NCBI GenBank assembly: GCA_963921425.1
Contig: OY992840.1
Location: 11,720,501 to 11,784,500 of the forward strand
Direction: 5' to 3'
DNA length: 64,000 nucleotides
From: Dryas octopetala
Taxonomy: Eukaryota; Streptophyta; Magnoliopsida; Rosales; Rosaceae
Shown: positions 50,131 to 61,408 of the stretch, piece after piece
Layout: each line of letters opens with the position of its first letter
Numbering within the stretch: the stretch's first letter is position 1
Position numbers and translations under genes: made by a program
The notes under the pieces: model-generated
What the model was told of the DNA's origin: nothing
The model's database searches: none
What the model saw: only the letters and a program-made list of their open reading frames with translations

Positions 50131-52773
50131 ATGGAGTCCTTTACCTTTAACATTGCAGAGAAGGTGTTGGATAGGCTTGCTTCCTATGCTTACCAAGAAA
50201 TTTGCTTGGCATGGGGTGTCAAAGTTGAGCTGCACAAGCTCAAGGATATCTTATCCACCATCACAAATGTGCTCCAGGATGCAGAGGAAAGGAAGACCAA
50301 GAGTCGCAGGCTCACCGAATGGTTAGGAAAGCTCGAAGATGTTTGCTATGACATTGATGATGTGCTGGACAAATTTGAATACGAAGAATTGCGGATGCGA
50401 GTGTCAAAGCTCAACCGGCGAAGTATCAAAGGAAAGGTACGCAACTTGTTTTTACGTCCAAATTCAGTCTTGTTCCACTTCAAAATGGGAAGCGCAATTA
50501 AAGATATTAGAACAAGGTTAGTTGAAATTGCAGCTGAAAAAGCTCAATTTGGTCTCTCGGAATTACCAGCTAGAGATTGGCATGTCGTGCACATGGAGAG
50601 GGAGACTTACTCTGCTGTGTACGTGCCAGATGTTATTGGGAGAGATGGTGATAAAGAAAAGATTATCATCCATCTTTTGAAGGACACTGGTGATGATGAA
50701 GATGATGAGAGTGTTTCTGTTATTTCCATTTATGGGTTAGGTGGTTTGGGAAAGACTACACTTGCTCAATTGGTGTACAATGATAACAAGATAGTGGAAA
50801 ACTTTGAGTTGAGAATGTGGGTATGCGTCTCAGATGACTTCAATAATAGAAGATTGGTTCGTGAAATGATTACTTTAGCAACTAACCAAAAATGTGATGA
50901 TCATGACAGTATTGAACATATGCAAAATATGTTGCAAAATGCTTTGAGGGATAAAAAGTTTTTACTAGTGTTGGATGATATTTGGGACAAGGAACCAACT
51001 GGGGTGACACTTTCAAAATGGAACTCTTTAAATTCTTTGTTGAAGGTGGGAGCCAATCAGAGTAAAATCATTGTAACAACACGCAATGAATCAGTTGCTT
51101 CCCTTATGCGCTCTGCACACGTGCATGATTTGCAAGGTCTTCCCCACTCAGATTGTATGTCTATATTCATTAAAGTTGCATTTAGGAAAAGAGAAGAACA
51201 AAACTATCCAAACTTAATGAAAATTGGGGAAGATATTGTGAACAAGTGTGGAGGGGTTCCTCTTGCAGTATCTACCCTAGGGGGCCTACTCTATTCGGAA
51301 AGGGTAGAGAGTTCTTGGTCGCAAGTAAGAGATGATCCCATATGGAAACTGAAACAAGGAAGCCAGGGCATTTTACCTGCACTAAAATTGAGCTACGATG
51401 CATTGCCTCCCTACTTAAAACCTTGTTTTGCCTTATGTTCACTTTTCCCAAAGGACCATCAATTCGATAGTCCAGCAATGATACAGCTTTGGATGGCACA
51501 AGGCTTCCTTCAAACCTCCAAAGGAAACCAAGAGTTTGAAGAGATAGGGTTGGACTACATAAGGCAGTTATGTTCTAGATCTCTCTTTCAAATTGTTGCT
51601 GAGAAAGATTACATCTTTCAAATGCACTTTAAAATGCATGATCTTGTTCATGATCTAGCTATCTCAATTTCACAGGTAGAGTGCTCGTCTCTAGATTGTC
51701 GTCCCTCTAATACTTGTAAAAAGGTCCGCCATATGTCAATATCTCAAGAGGACTTGTCCGGGAAATTAGAGAGAGAAGACCAATTCTTACTCCACTTGGA
51801 CAAATTGCGAACCATTCTGTTTACAGATATCTATGGTGACTATTGTTATCGTGAAGATATAGATGAAGATAAAATCATCAACACTCGATCTCTTTTGAAA
51901 ACATGCATATCCAGATTCAAGTACCTACGAGTGCTCGATCTTGCTGTTTTGAGGACTTTTACGGTGCTGCCGAGTTCCATCGGTAACTTGAGTCACCTGA
52001 GATGTCTCGACCTGTCAGATAATAAGCACATAGAAAAGCTTCCTGATTCCATCTGCAAGCTGCACAATTTGCAGACCTTATTTCTTTTTGGATGTGACAA
52101 ACTCAAGGAGTTGCCCAAGGACATTGGGAACTTGATTAGCCTCAGGTGGTTGGCATTGACAATAAATCATACGTGTTTTCCAAAATCATTTGCATGTCTC
52201 ACCTCTCTTCGATATTTACGTGTCGTCGACTGCAAAAATCTTAAATCTCTAGGTGAAGGGATGCAACACCTCACAAACCTTCGATTGTTGTCTCTTGAAA
52301 ACTGTGAAAATGTAGAGTCCTTGCCAAGTATGAACTATTTTACGGCATTAGAGACTTTGGTTATCATCAATTGTACAAAGCTTGATTTGATGGGGTCAGG
52401 AGAAGGCACTCGAGGTCTTCGAACATTTTGGATCTTGGATCCAAATTTGGAGGTTTTGCCCCATTGGCTTCAAGAGTCTGCAAACACTCTACAGTTTTTG
52501 CGTGTTGCTAAGTGTGACCGTCTCACGGTACTTCCAGAGTGGTTGCAAAGCCTCAGGTTTCTCCAACGACTAGAGTTTAGTTGGTGTCCCCAATTGTTGG
52601 CTTTGCCAGAGGGCATGCAGAACCTCACCGCATTGAGATACTTGAATATTGAAGATTGCCCTAAATTAAGTGAAAGATGCAAAAGGAAACAAGGTCATGA
52701 TTGGCCCAAGATCGCTCATGTCACAAAGATTATGCTTGATGGACAAAATATCGCGTCAACTAATGATGATTAG
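50131..52773 (+). CDS. NLR2: CC-NBS-LRR disease resistance protein, RGA type, intact
   Basis: Uninterrupted 880-codon frame. Domains as in NLR1: Rx-type coiled coil with DVCYDIDDVLD, P-loop GLGGLGKTT, kinase-2 LLVLDDIWD, GGVPLAV, CFALCSLFP, MHD, then LRRs to the end. An in-frame ATG at 50053 lies in the CACTA terminus; the start at 50131 is preferred because it matches NLR1 and has the same CACC context. The LRR stretch differs from NLR1 mostly at predicted exposed positions, as expected for recognition surfaces. The native promoter is separated from the gene by 6.4 kb of CACTA and, beyond that, a 4.1-kb hAT-like element. Expression must therefore come from the CACTA end or not at all. A 3' UTR intron follows the stop directly. 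Confidence 0.93.
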   Translation: MESFTFNIAEKVLDRLASYAYQEICLAWGVKVELHKLKDILSTITNVLQDAEERKTKSRRLTEWLGKLEDVCYDIDDVLDKFEYEELRMRVSKLNRRSIKGKVRNLFLRPNSVLFHFKMGSAIKDIRTRLVEIAAEKAQFGLSELPARDWHVVHMERETYSAVYVPDVIGRDGDKEKIIIHLLKDTGDDEDDESVSVISIYGLGGLGKTTLAQLVYNDNKIVENFELRMWVCVSDDFNNRRLVREMITLATNQKCDDHDSIEHMQNMLQNALRDKKFLLVLDDIWDKEPTGVTLSKWNSLNSLLKVGANQSKIIVTTRNESVASLMRSAHVHDLQGLPHSDCMSIFIKVAFRKREEQNYPNLMKIGEDIVNKCGGVPLAVSTLGGLLYSERVESSWSQVRDDPIWKLKQGSQGILPALKLSYDALPPYLKPCFALCSLFPKDHQFDSPAMIQLWMAQGFLQTSKGNQEFEEIGLDYIRQLCSRSLFQIVAEKDYIFQMHFKMHDLVHDLAISISQVECSSLDCRPSNTCKKVRHMSISQEDLSGKLEREDQFLLHLDKLRTILFTDIYGDYCYREDIDEDKIINTRSLLKTCISRFKYLRVLDLAVLRTFTVLPSSIGNLSHLRCLDLSDNKHIEKLPDSICKLHNLQTLFLFGCDKLKELPKDIGNLISLRWLALTINHTCFPKSFACLTSLRYLRVVDCKNLKSLGEGMQHLTNLRLLSLENCENVESLPSMNYFTALETLVIINCTKLDLMGSGEGTRGLRTFWILDPNLEVLPHWLQESANTLQFLRVAKCDRLTVLPEWLQSLRFLQRLEFSWCPQLLALPEGMQNLTALRYLNIEDCPKLSERCKRKQGHDWPKIAHVTKIMLDGQNIASTNDD

Positions 52774-53149
52774 GTAACAATCTAGCTACTTCTTATTCAT
52801 GTCTTCATCATTGGTGCATACTACTGCTACATTGCTTCTCACTCATTCCCCTATATAAGCTAATTTTCATATGTCCCTCATCTTTATATTAATTTCCTTT
52901 TTTCAACTATAACAATTGCAGATCTCAAGGATGTATGGCAGAAAAAGCATGAGGCCATTGGAGGTGCTGAGGCTGGTCAATTTGCAATGAAATAATAATG
53001 TGTTGTATTAGTCATGATGTTGGAGTTTTGAAAAAAATAAGAGTGTTTATATTCTCAAAGTGAGAGATGTGTGGGTGTTTTAGTGACTTTATGCTCATTG
53101 ATTCTTGTTCTTGTATTCATATGTTTGGATATATAACTTCTAGTATATA

Positions 53150-53930
53150 ACTAGAAAAAGGGCCTGCGCGATGCTGCGGGTGTTAAAATCTTACAAAATG
53201 TGTAAAAAGTTTATAAAATTTTAGTGGATAGGTTTAAAAAATTTATTGGAAAGATAATACCATTTACATATATATGGAAATCTAAACAGTGACATCATTA
53301 TTTTGTTTAGCAAGCCTAAGTTACAAAAGGTAGATTGATAACATGTTCTATATGCTACTTGTTATATTAAGATTTTGATCATATCTTAATAAACCAACCA
53401 ACATTCAAAAAGATATTACAATATTGGTGAGATATTTGTATGTCATTATTCCTAATTAAAAGATAGCAGTATTGAACTGCTCATTGTTCAAAAAAATTCT
53501 AGATGGGATTTCACAGGTGGGCTTCTCATCTCTTTTGGCATTCCCTATTGTTCAATCACTGAAAGACAAGAAAAAGAAGGGGTGCCCCTGAAAGAATAGG
53601 CTTAAGTGGATAAAACTCTTATAAATGTTTCACTTAATATGAACTCTTAAATGTTTTTCTTCTCTGCTATAAGCTTTGGCAAGTTTTCAGTTATAGTGCT
53701 TAAATGTTATGATAATAATATGAAAAATGTAATTGTATGATCGTATCCACTTTCATAACATTTTTAGAGTTTATAACATTTTTATCAATTTTATCAGTTT
53801 TATAAGAGTTCATAACATTTTTAGCTTTAGTGGATACAAAACACTCTATCTATCCACTTAAATTTTATAAGCCTTCAGCACATTTTATAAGCTTTTCACA
53901 CCCGCAGCACTGCACTGGTACGATTACTAG
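53150..53930. mobile_element. Inverted-repeat element between NLR2 and NLR3
   Basis: Inverted ends about 70 bp long share ATGCTGCGGGTG / CACCCGCAGCACT, then TTATAAAATTTWAGTGGATA. Both outer edges read ACTAG. The NLR3 3' flank (about 57995) shows the site without it after CTAGTATATA. Family uncertain: the termini resemble small non-autonomous DNA elements, but the target-site duplication is unclear. Its right end alone survives at 16178-16199 in unit 1. Confidence 0.65.
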
Positions 53931-55317
53931 TTGTCTCTATTTTGGAACAGAGACAAGACGTAGTATATTTTCCCACCATCCTACTTTCATTACATATAAG
54001 CCAACATCCCATCTTTTTTGGGCAAAAGCAGGGTGAGACATGCTAAGATTCATGGTTTATGCAAACAGAGAGTGTTTGGAAGAAATGAAAGTATAAGAGA
54101 ACAGAGAGAATCGAGAGAGAAAATAGAGAATTTTCTATATGGATCTTGATTAACTAACAAAGAATGAACAGCATGAGCCTTTCTTTATACTTAGGCAATA
54201 CACTAGGCTCAGAGAGCACTGACTAAGTAACTAACCAACAGAATAACCAAAGCTAACAATCTAATGAACTGATTCTTAACAAATTGATAGCTGTGCATAC
54301 TAGTCAGCTAGCTTATTCAGAATGAGAGAATTGAGTCAGCATATGACACTTCTCAAGACATCTGATCCACCAACCTAAGCTGACTAAACTTATGAAACAT
54401 GATATGCAGTGCTTAATACTTAGAAATATAACATTAATTAACAAAGTAGACGTAAATTTTCCTTTCAATTGATTTCTTTTGATCATTCTCTCTCTTGTTA
54501 TGTCAAGTGCTGGTTCACACAAAAGTATTTATTTTATATATTATATAGACCATACACATTACTAATTTACTTTGCAAATTAATATGATTTGAGTCATCTC
54601 ACTTACCCACCCACACTCTTACATATTCCAATATAATTTCATTCATTTTTATGTGAAAATGTGGAGTGTTGTCTTACATTGGAAATTATAGCTCTGTATA
54701 GTGGGTTTAACTAGTTGGGCCTCTCTGCTTATTATCATTTAATTTTGAGTTAGATACTTAGACTCTATATAATATTAAAGTAAGTTCACCAACTGCCCTT
54801 TGTGCAGGAAGTTTTGGGTTATAGACAGTCATCATAGACCAACTCAGTCCACCTTTATGAATATGTTTGTTTGCCCATTTTATGGAGCATTGACCCTAAA
54901 ACTCACTTAAACAAATATCACTTGATACTTTATTATATATATCAGAGTAGGTTCACCCACTACCCTTTGTGGGAGGAAGTTTTGGGTTACAGACGGTCAT
55001 CAATCATCATAAACAAACTTAGTCCACTCTGATGAATTTGTTTCATGATTACTATTAAGAACTCAATTATCAAGCTAGCTCTTGCTATTTTGTGTCTTGC
55101 AGGCTTACAGCTGGCTCAGATTTGACAACTTCTGCCAAAGAAAAATATAAAACAAAAGAAACAGAGTAAGGGCCGGCCTGCCTTCCCCACTACTGCAATA
55201 GCACAGAGGGTACATAATGTTGAATTAGTTCATGACTTCATAGCTATTTTTTCCCATCTGTCAAATTAAGCAACCATATTGCATACATAACATAACTCTC
55301 TTTCCTCCTGAATCACC
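53931..55317 (+). promoter_or_regulatory. NLR3 upstream region
   Basis: Same sequence as 16200-16628 plus 30482-31512 of unit 1, here without the Copia, so it shows the empty insertion site at 54357-54361 (GACAT). The second of the two promoter repeats is truncated near 55041. Confidence 0.75.
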
Positions 55318-57628
55318 ATGGCGTCCATTACAGAGAAAGTGTTGGATAGGCTTGCTTCCTATGCTTACCAAGAAATTTGCTTGGCATGGGGTGTCAAAGT
55401 TAAGCTGCACAAGCTCAAGGATATCTTATCCACCGTCACAAATGTGCTCCAGGATGCAGAGCAAAGGAAGACCAAGAGTCACAGGCTCACCGAATGGTTA
55501 GAAAAGCTCGAAGATGTTTGCTATGACATTGATGATGTGCTGGACAGATTTGAATACGAAGAATTGCGGATGCGAGTGTCAAAGCTCAACCGGCGGAGTA
55601 TCAAAGGAAAGGTACGCAACTTGTTTTTACGTCCAAATTCAGTCTTGTTCCACCGCAAAATGGGAAGCGCAATTAAAGATATTAGAACAAGGTTAGTTGA
55701 TATTGCAGCTGAACAAGGTTCGTGAAATGATTACTTCAGCAACTAACCAAAAATGTGATGATCATGACAGTATTGAACATATGCAAAATATGTTGCAAAA
55801 TGCTTTGAAGGCTAAAAAGTTTTTACTAGTGTTGGATGATATTTGGGACAAGGAACCAACTGGGGTGACACTTCCAAAATGGAACTCTTTAAATTCTTTG
55901 TTGAAGGTTGGAGCCAATCAGAGTAAAATCATTGTAACAACACGCAATGAATCAGTTGCTTCCCTTATGCGCTCTGCACAAGTGCATGAGTTGCAAGGTC
56001 TTCCCCACTCAGATTGTATGTCAATTTTCATTAAAGTTGCATTTAGGAAAAGAGAAGAACAAAACTATCCAAACTTAATGAAAATTGGGGAAGAGATTGT
56101 GAACAAGTGTGGAGGGGTTCCTCTTGCAGTATCTACCCTAGGGGGCCTACTCTATTCGGAAAGGGTAGAGAGTTCTTGGTCGCATGTAAGAGATGACCCC
56201 ATATGGAAACTGGAACAAGGAAACCAGGGCATTTTACCTGCACTAAAATTGAGCTACGATGCATTGCCTCCCTACTTAAAACCTTGTTTTGCCTTATGTT
56301 CACTTTTCCCAAAGGATCATGAATTCGAAAGTGGAGTAATGATAAAGCTTTGGATGGCACAAGGCTTCCTTCAAACCTCCAAAGGAAACCAAGAGTTTGA
56401 AGAGATAGGGTTGGACTACATAAGGCAGTTATGTTCTAGATCTCTCTTTCAAATTATTGCTGAGAAAGATTACATCTTTCAAATGGAGTTTAAAATGCAT
56501 GATCTTGTTCATGATCTAGCGATCTCAATTTCACAGGTAGAGTGCTCGTCTCTAAATTGTCGTACCTCTAATACTTGTAAAAAGGTCCGCCATATGTCAA
56601 TATCTCAAGAGGACTTGTCCGGGAAATTAGAGCAAGAAGACCAATTCTTACTCCACTTGGACAAATTGCGAACCATTCTGTTTACAGATATCGATGGTGA
56701 ATATTGTTTTCCTCAAGATAAAGATGAAATCATCAACACTCAATCTCTTTTGAAAACATGCATATCCAGATTCAAGTACCTACGAGTGCTCGATCTTGCT
56801 GTTTTGAGGGGTAGTATTGTTGTGCTGCCAAGTTCCATTGGTAACTTGAGTCACTTGAGATATCTCGACCTGTCAGATAATCAGCACATAGAAAAGCTTC
56901 CTGATTCCATCTGCAAGCTGCACAATTTGCAGAGCTTATTTCTTGAGGGATGTGAAAAACTCAAGGAGTTGCCCAAAGACATTGGGAACCTGATTCGCCT
57001 CAGGTGCTTGACGTTAACAATAAATCACACGTGTTTTCCAAAATCATTTGCATGTCTCACCTCTCTTCGATATTTACGTGTCGGCTGCAAAAATCTTAAA
57101 TCTCTAGGTGAAGGGATGCAACCCCTCACAAACCTTCGATTGTTGTGTCTTGAAAACTGTGAAAATCTAGAGTCCTTGCCAAGTATGAACTATTTTACGG
57201 CATTAGAGACTTTGCTTATCATCAATTGTAGAAAGCTTGATTTGATGGGGTCAGGAGAAGGCACTCGAGGTCTTCGATCATTTTGGATCGAAAAATCAAA
57301 TTTGGAGGTTTTGCCCCATTGGCTTCAAGAGTCTGCAAACACCCTACAGTATTTTGGTGTTGCTGAGTGTGACCGTCTCACGGTACTTCCAGAGTGGTTG
57401 CAAAACCTCAGGTTTCTCCAACGACTAGATTTTGATAGCTGTCCCCAATTGTTGGCTTTCCCGGAGGGCATGCAGCGGCTCACCGCATTGAGATACTTGG
57501 AGATTGAAGATTGCCCAAAATTAAGTGAAAGATGCAAAAGGAAACAAGGTCACGATTGGCCCAAGATCGCTCATGTCACAAAGATTATGCTTGATGGACA
57601 AAATATCGCGTCAACTAATGATGATTAG
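55318..57628 (+). pseudogene. NLR3: CC-NBS-LRR gene with internal deletion removing the P-loop
   Basis: The first frame encodes 135 residues, almost only the Rx-type coiled coil, starting MASITEKVLDRL. After GCAGCTGAA (near 55713) the sequence jumps to GGTTCGTGAAATG. Compared with NLR1, bases 31921-32237 are missing (317 bp) and CAA is added, a net change of 314 bp that shifts frame. The lost part contains the P-loop and RNBS-A. Downstream, kinase-2, GLPL, RNBS-D, MHD and LRRs stay open to 57628 in the new frame. NLR3 is closest to NLR1: shared HELQGLPHSD, EFESGVMIKLW and MEFKMHDL. It cannot be a working receptor, but a coiled-coil-only protein could be made from the intact start. Confidence 0.92.
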
Positions 57629-59542
57629 GTAACAATCTAGCTACTACTTATTCATGTCTTCATCATTGGTGCATACTGGTAGATTGCTTCTCACTCATTC
57701 CCCTATATAAGCCAATTTTCACATGTCCTTCATTTTAATATCATTTTTCTTTTTTCAACAATAACAATTGCAGATCTCAAGGATGTATGGCAGAAAAATC
57801 ATGAGGCCATTGGAGGTGCTGAGGCTGGTCAATTTGCAATGAAATAATAATGTGTTGTATTAGTCATGATGTTGGAGTTTTGAAAAACAGAAAGAGTGTT
57901 TATATTCTCAAAGTGAGAGGTGTGGGTGTTTTAGTGACTCTATGCTCATTGATTCATGTTCTTGTATTCATATGTTTCGATATATAACTTCTAGTATATA
58001 ATTTGATTTCTCTGTTTTGTGTAATTCCTCTGTTCTGTTTAGTTTGATGTCTAAAGAAGTTCATTTAATGCTACTCTGCCGCACCTACTTTCCTAGTTTT
58101 AATAGACAGCTTCATCATACAGTCATACGCAATCAATTATTAACACATTTGGCATACAAATCTTTTAGTTGGGGTATAGTGGTCATAAACTCTCTCTATA
58201 AGGATGGTTTTCCAAAGAACTAATCAAATGAATGTTACAAAGCTAGAAGTTGCCCACAGTTTGTAAATGAATCAGAATAATATGATTCCAAATGCATGTT
58301 GTACTCTTACAAGTTGCACGGATACTGTTATGTGAACCCACAACTGTCAAAACAATCTGTACAACTCGAGACTCATTTTCTGGAACAATTCCAAACCATC
58401 CTTACTATATTTAGTTATTTACCACGCCGAAGCCCCATTCCATCGTTTTTGGGTACAAGCAGGGTGAGACCTCACAAGCCCACTCATGCATGCTTTCCCT
58501 TATTAAGCCCTTGGCCACTAAGTGATCATCAACTTGCCTCTATATATGCCCTTGATTTTCATATATCTAAGGAATCATAATCTGTTTTTCAACACCTTGG
58601 TATCATTGTTTTTTAGTTGTTATAGACATAGAAGGTGTGGAAGGAGACAAATGCCTGAACACCATTACAAGACTAATATGGAGCAATGGAACACCTTCAC
58701 AAGGACATCATTGTTGAAGGGGACTCTAAATTAATCATCATTGATATGCTCCTAATGACGAGAACAAAAAAAAAAAAAAAAAAACAATATATGTTTATAT
58801 GATCAATTAATCTCTAACTCGAACAAGTCCTGATTCACCTGAACAACAATTGGGCAGGCAGCAATGCATCTACATATCAATTGCCAGCGTTATATTTTAC
58901 TAGCCTCCTAACACCCAATGGGCATTCTAATGATTGAAGAATTCATTTTCACAGAATTACCCTTTATTTTATTTTGATGCGGTAAGTAAATCTTCTAGAG
59001 TTACCCTTTATGATATCATAGAGTTACACTTTATTGAATAATATAGTATTGTTTTAAGGTTTAAGTTTTTAGAATTTAGGTTTTATTACTTCATATTTAA
59101 GGTTTTAGGCTTTAGCTCTAAATCCTAAAGACTACACTTAAGCCCTAAGCTCTACAAAGAATTTGAAAAATTAATTTAACTAAAACAGTAACTCTCACTG
59201 AGTTACATTTTATTTTATAGTGAGAGTTTTTATTTTATAGAGCTACACTTTGTTAAATTATGCAATTTTCACCAATTTATATTATAGTTCAATGTGTGTA
59301 ACGTGGTTGAAATGATGTATTAGATTAAAAATCTTAAAAATTTGGACGAAATAAAAAATTATAGAAAATAAGAAAAAAATAATATTGTATTAGTTGAACA
59401 CTTTATTTGGGTGTTCAAATGCACACTTAGCTCAAAGATCCTACATGAAAGTTACAGTGCTCTATAACACGTACTGAATTCGTTGGGAGGCTTATGGGTT
59501 CTGCATCCATGCATTCGCTGGAATTTCTTCCCCACTTATTCA
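57629..59542. other. NLR3 3' flank and intergenic sequence
   Basis: Carries the stop-adjacent 3' UTR intron (acceptor TTGCAG near 57773). From about 57640 to 58740 it has a partner at 59543-60530. Between them, 58745-59420, lies AT-rich DNA without recognisable genes. Confidence 0.55.
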
Positions 59543-60530
59543 TGTCTAGCTATTACTTATTCATGTCTTCATCATTGGTGCATACTACTGCTACATTGCT
59601 TCTCACTCATTCCCCTATATAAGCTAATTTTCACATGTCCCTCATCTTAATATTAATTTCCTTTTTTCAACTATAACAATTGCAGATCTCAGTGGTAGAA
59701 AAAGCATGAGGCCGTTGGAGGTGTTTAAGCTGCTCAATTTTCTATGAGATAATGGTGTGCTGTATTAGTCATGATATTGGAGTTTGGAATAAGAGAAGAG
59801 ACTGTTTTTAAATTCAAAGTGAGAAGGGATGCGTGGATTGATGTTTTTGCGACTTTATGCTCATTGATTGATATTCTTGTATTATTTGTTTCGATATAGA
59901 ACTTGATTCCTCTGTTTTGTGTAATTCCTCTGTTCTGTTTAGTTAGTAGTCTAAAGAAGTTGATTTAATGCAACTCTGCCAGTCTGCCGCAGTTACTTTC
60001 CTTCTTTTAATAGACATGTGCATCATCTTCATCTATAAGGATGGTTTTTCAAAGAAGTAATTAAATGAATGTTACAGAGCTAGAAATTTGTTACCTTATA
60101 AATTAACCAGAATATGATTCGAAATGTTGTACTCTTATAAGTTCTAAGGATCCTGTAATGTGAACTCACAACCGTCAAAACAATCAGTACAACTTGAGAC
60201 TCCTTCTCAGGAACAATTCCAAACCATCCTACTAAATATCATCACACAGAAGCCCCATTAATCCATCTTGTTTTAGCACAAGCAGGGTGAGACCTCACAA
60301 GCCCACTCATGCATGCTTGCCCTTGGCCAATAAGTGATCATCAACTTACCTCTATATATGCTCTTAATTTTCATATTTTTAAGGATTCATATTCTGCTTT
60401 TCAGCAGATTGATAACAGTTGCACGGAACACCATCACAAGACTAATCTGGGCAATACAGGGAACACCTTCACAAGGACATCATTATTGAAGGGGGATCTA
60501 AATGAATCATTATTGACATGCTCCTAAAAA
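59543..60530 (+). pseudogene. Relic of a further NLR 3' UTR and flank
   Basis: 59543-59760 matches the 3' UTR of NLR2, including intron, TTGCAG acceptor and the AAAAGCATGAGGCC block. It is followed by a diverged copy of the NLR3 3' flank (CTCTGTTTTGTGTAATTCC at about 59909 and 58008). No LRR coding sequence remains. This shows that at least one more NLR once stood here. Confidence 0.75.
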
Positions 60531-60574
60531 GAATGACCAGCAAAAAAAAAAATTACTATAAATACCAGCTGGGC

Positions 60575-60653
60575 CTGAACATTGATGAGGATGAGACTGG
60601 GCACCATTGGAGATTTGGAGGAAGACAATGCCAATGAGGAGAGGAAGATAGGG
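60575..60653 (+). pseudogene. Relic of an HSP90 C-terminus
   Basis: About 80 bp match the end of HSP90-2 (ATTGATGAGGATGAGACTGG, then CACCATTGGAG and CCAATGAGGAGAG), with roughly 27 bp missing between and the final MEEVD codons lost. It is the third HSP90 trace in the window and keeps the NLR-then-HSP90 order. Confidence 0.8.
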
Positions 60654-60659
60654 GAACAG

Positions 60660-61408
60660 TTCGTGGTGTTTTCAACTTTTTTGTTTAGTTACTAACAAGT
60701 GAAAACTACAATTTTTAAGCATCAATCAATAAACAATATCCATGTTTTTACCAAATAAAAAAACATCAATGTGATCAGCAAAATTTTTTAAGGGAAATCC
60801 ACAAGAATCCCACAATCAATCCAAGATGAAAAATATTAGATGCTAAGAAGAATGAATGTCACAAACTAGGAAGCCTAAATTCATTGACCGACAAATTAAA
60901 AGAAAATTTCATACCGACTCTGAGGAGAAAAAACCTTGGTATGGCCAACTGGAACAACCTGCGAACAACTCTACTTATGACCAGCCTAGGACCTCGATGG
61001 TAAAAGAAAGGAGTTTTTAATCCCAAAGACTACCAACTATTTTCAGTGTATAAAACTGCACTTCTGTTTATTGTGGTTTGTTGGCCTGTTCATTGGCAAG
61101 AAAACATCTACAATAAATTGATAGGGTTTTGAGGACAAAAAAAAAAAATCAACTTGGCGATCAAGTAGGATTCACATTATTAAACACAACCAAAGAAATT
61201 TATCGATAATATATATAAGGCCAAAAGAAATCAAATTTGCAAAGTTGGATTAAAAAACCTTGTAGAATAAACGAAACATCTAATACAACCCTTGCAGACG
61301 CTAACAATTTAACAAAACTGATATTGTCTCCCTACTAAAGAACGTCATCTGTCTTTGAAATCCATAATAATGAAACAAAGCACTGTTTTTTGCCCCGAAA
61401 CAACTCTC
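60660..61408. other. Intergenic region downstream of RPS10
   Basis: AT-rich with no recognisable gene or repeat; contains the RPS10 3' UTR at its right end. Confidence 0.5.

Larger units (their letters stand above)
34551..57990 (+). repeat. Unit 2 of the segmental duplication (HSP90 - NLR - NLR)
   Basis: Contains HSP90-2, NLR2, an inverted-repeat element and NLR3, corresponding in order to unit 1. It is interrupted by a MITE, a hAT-like element and CACTA element 2. The right limit is approximate: NLR3 3' flank sequence continues into a further partial repeat. Confidence 0.75.
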
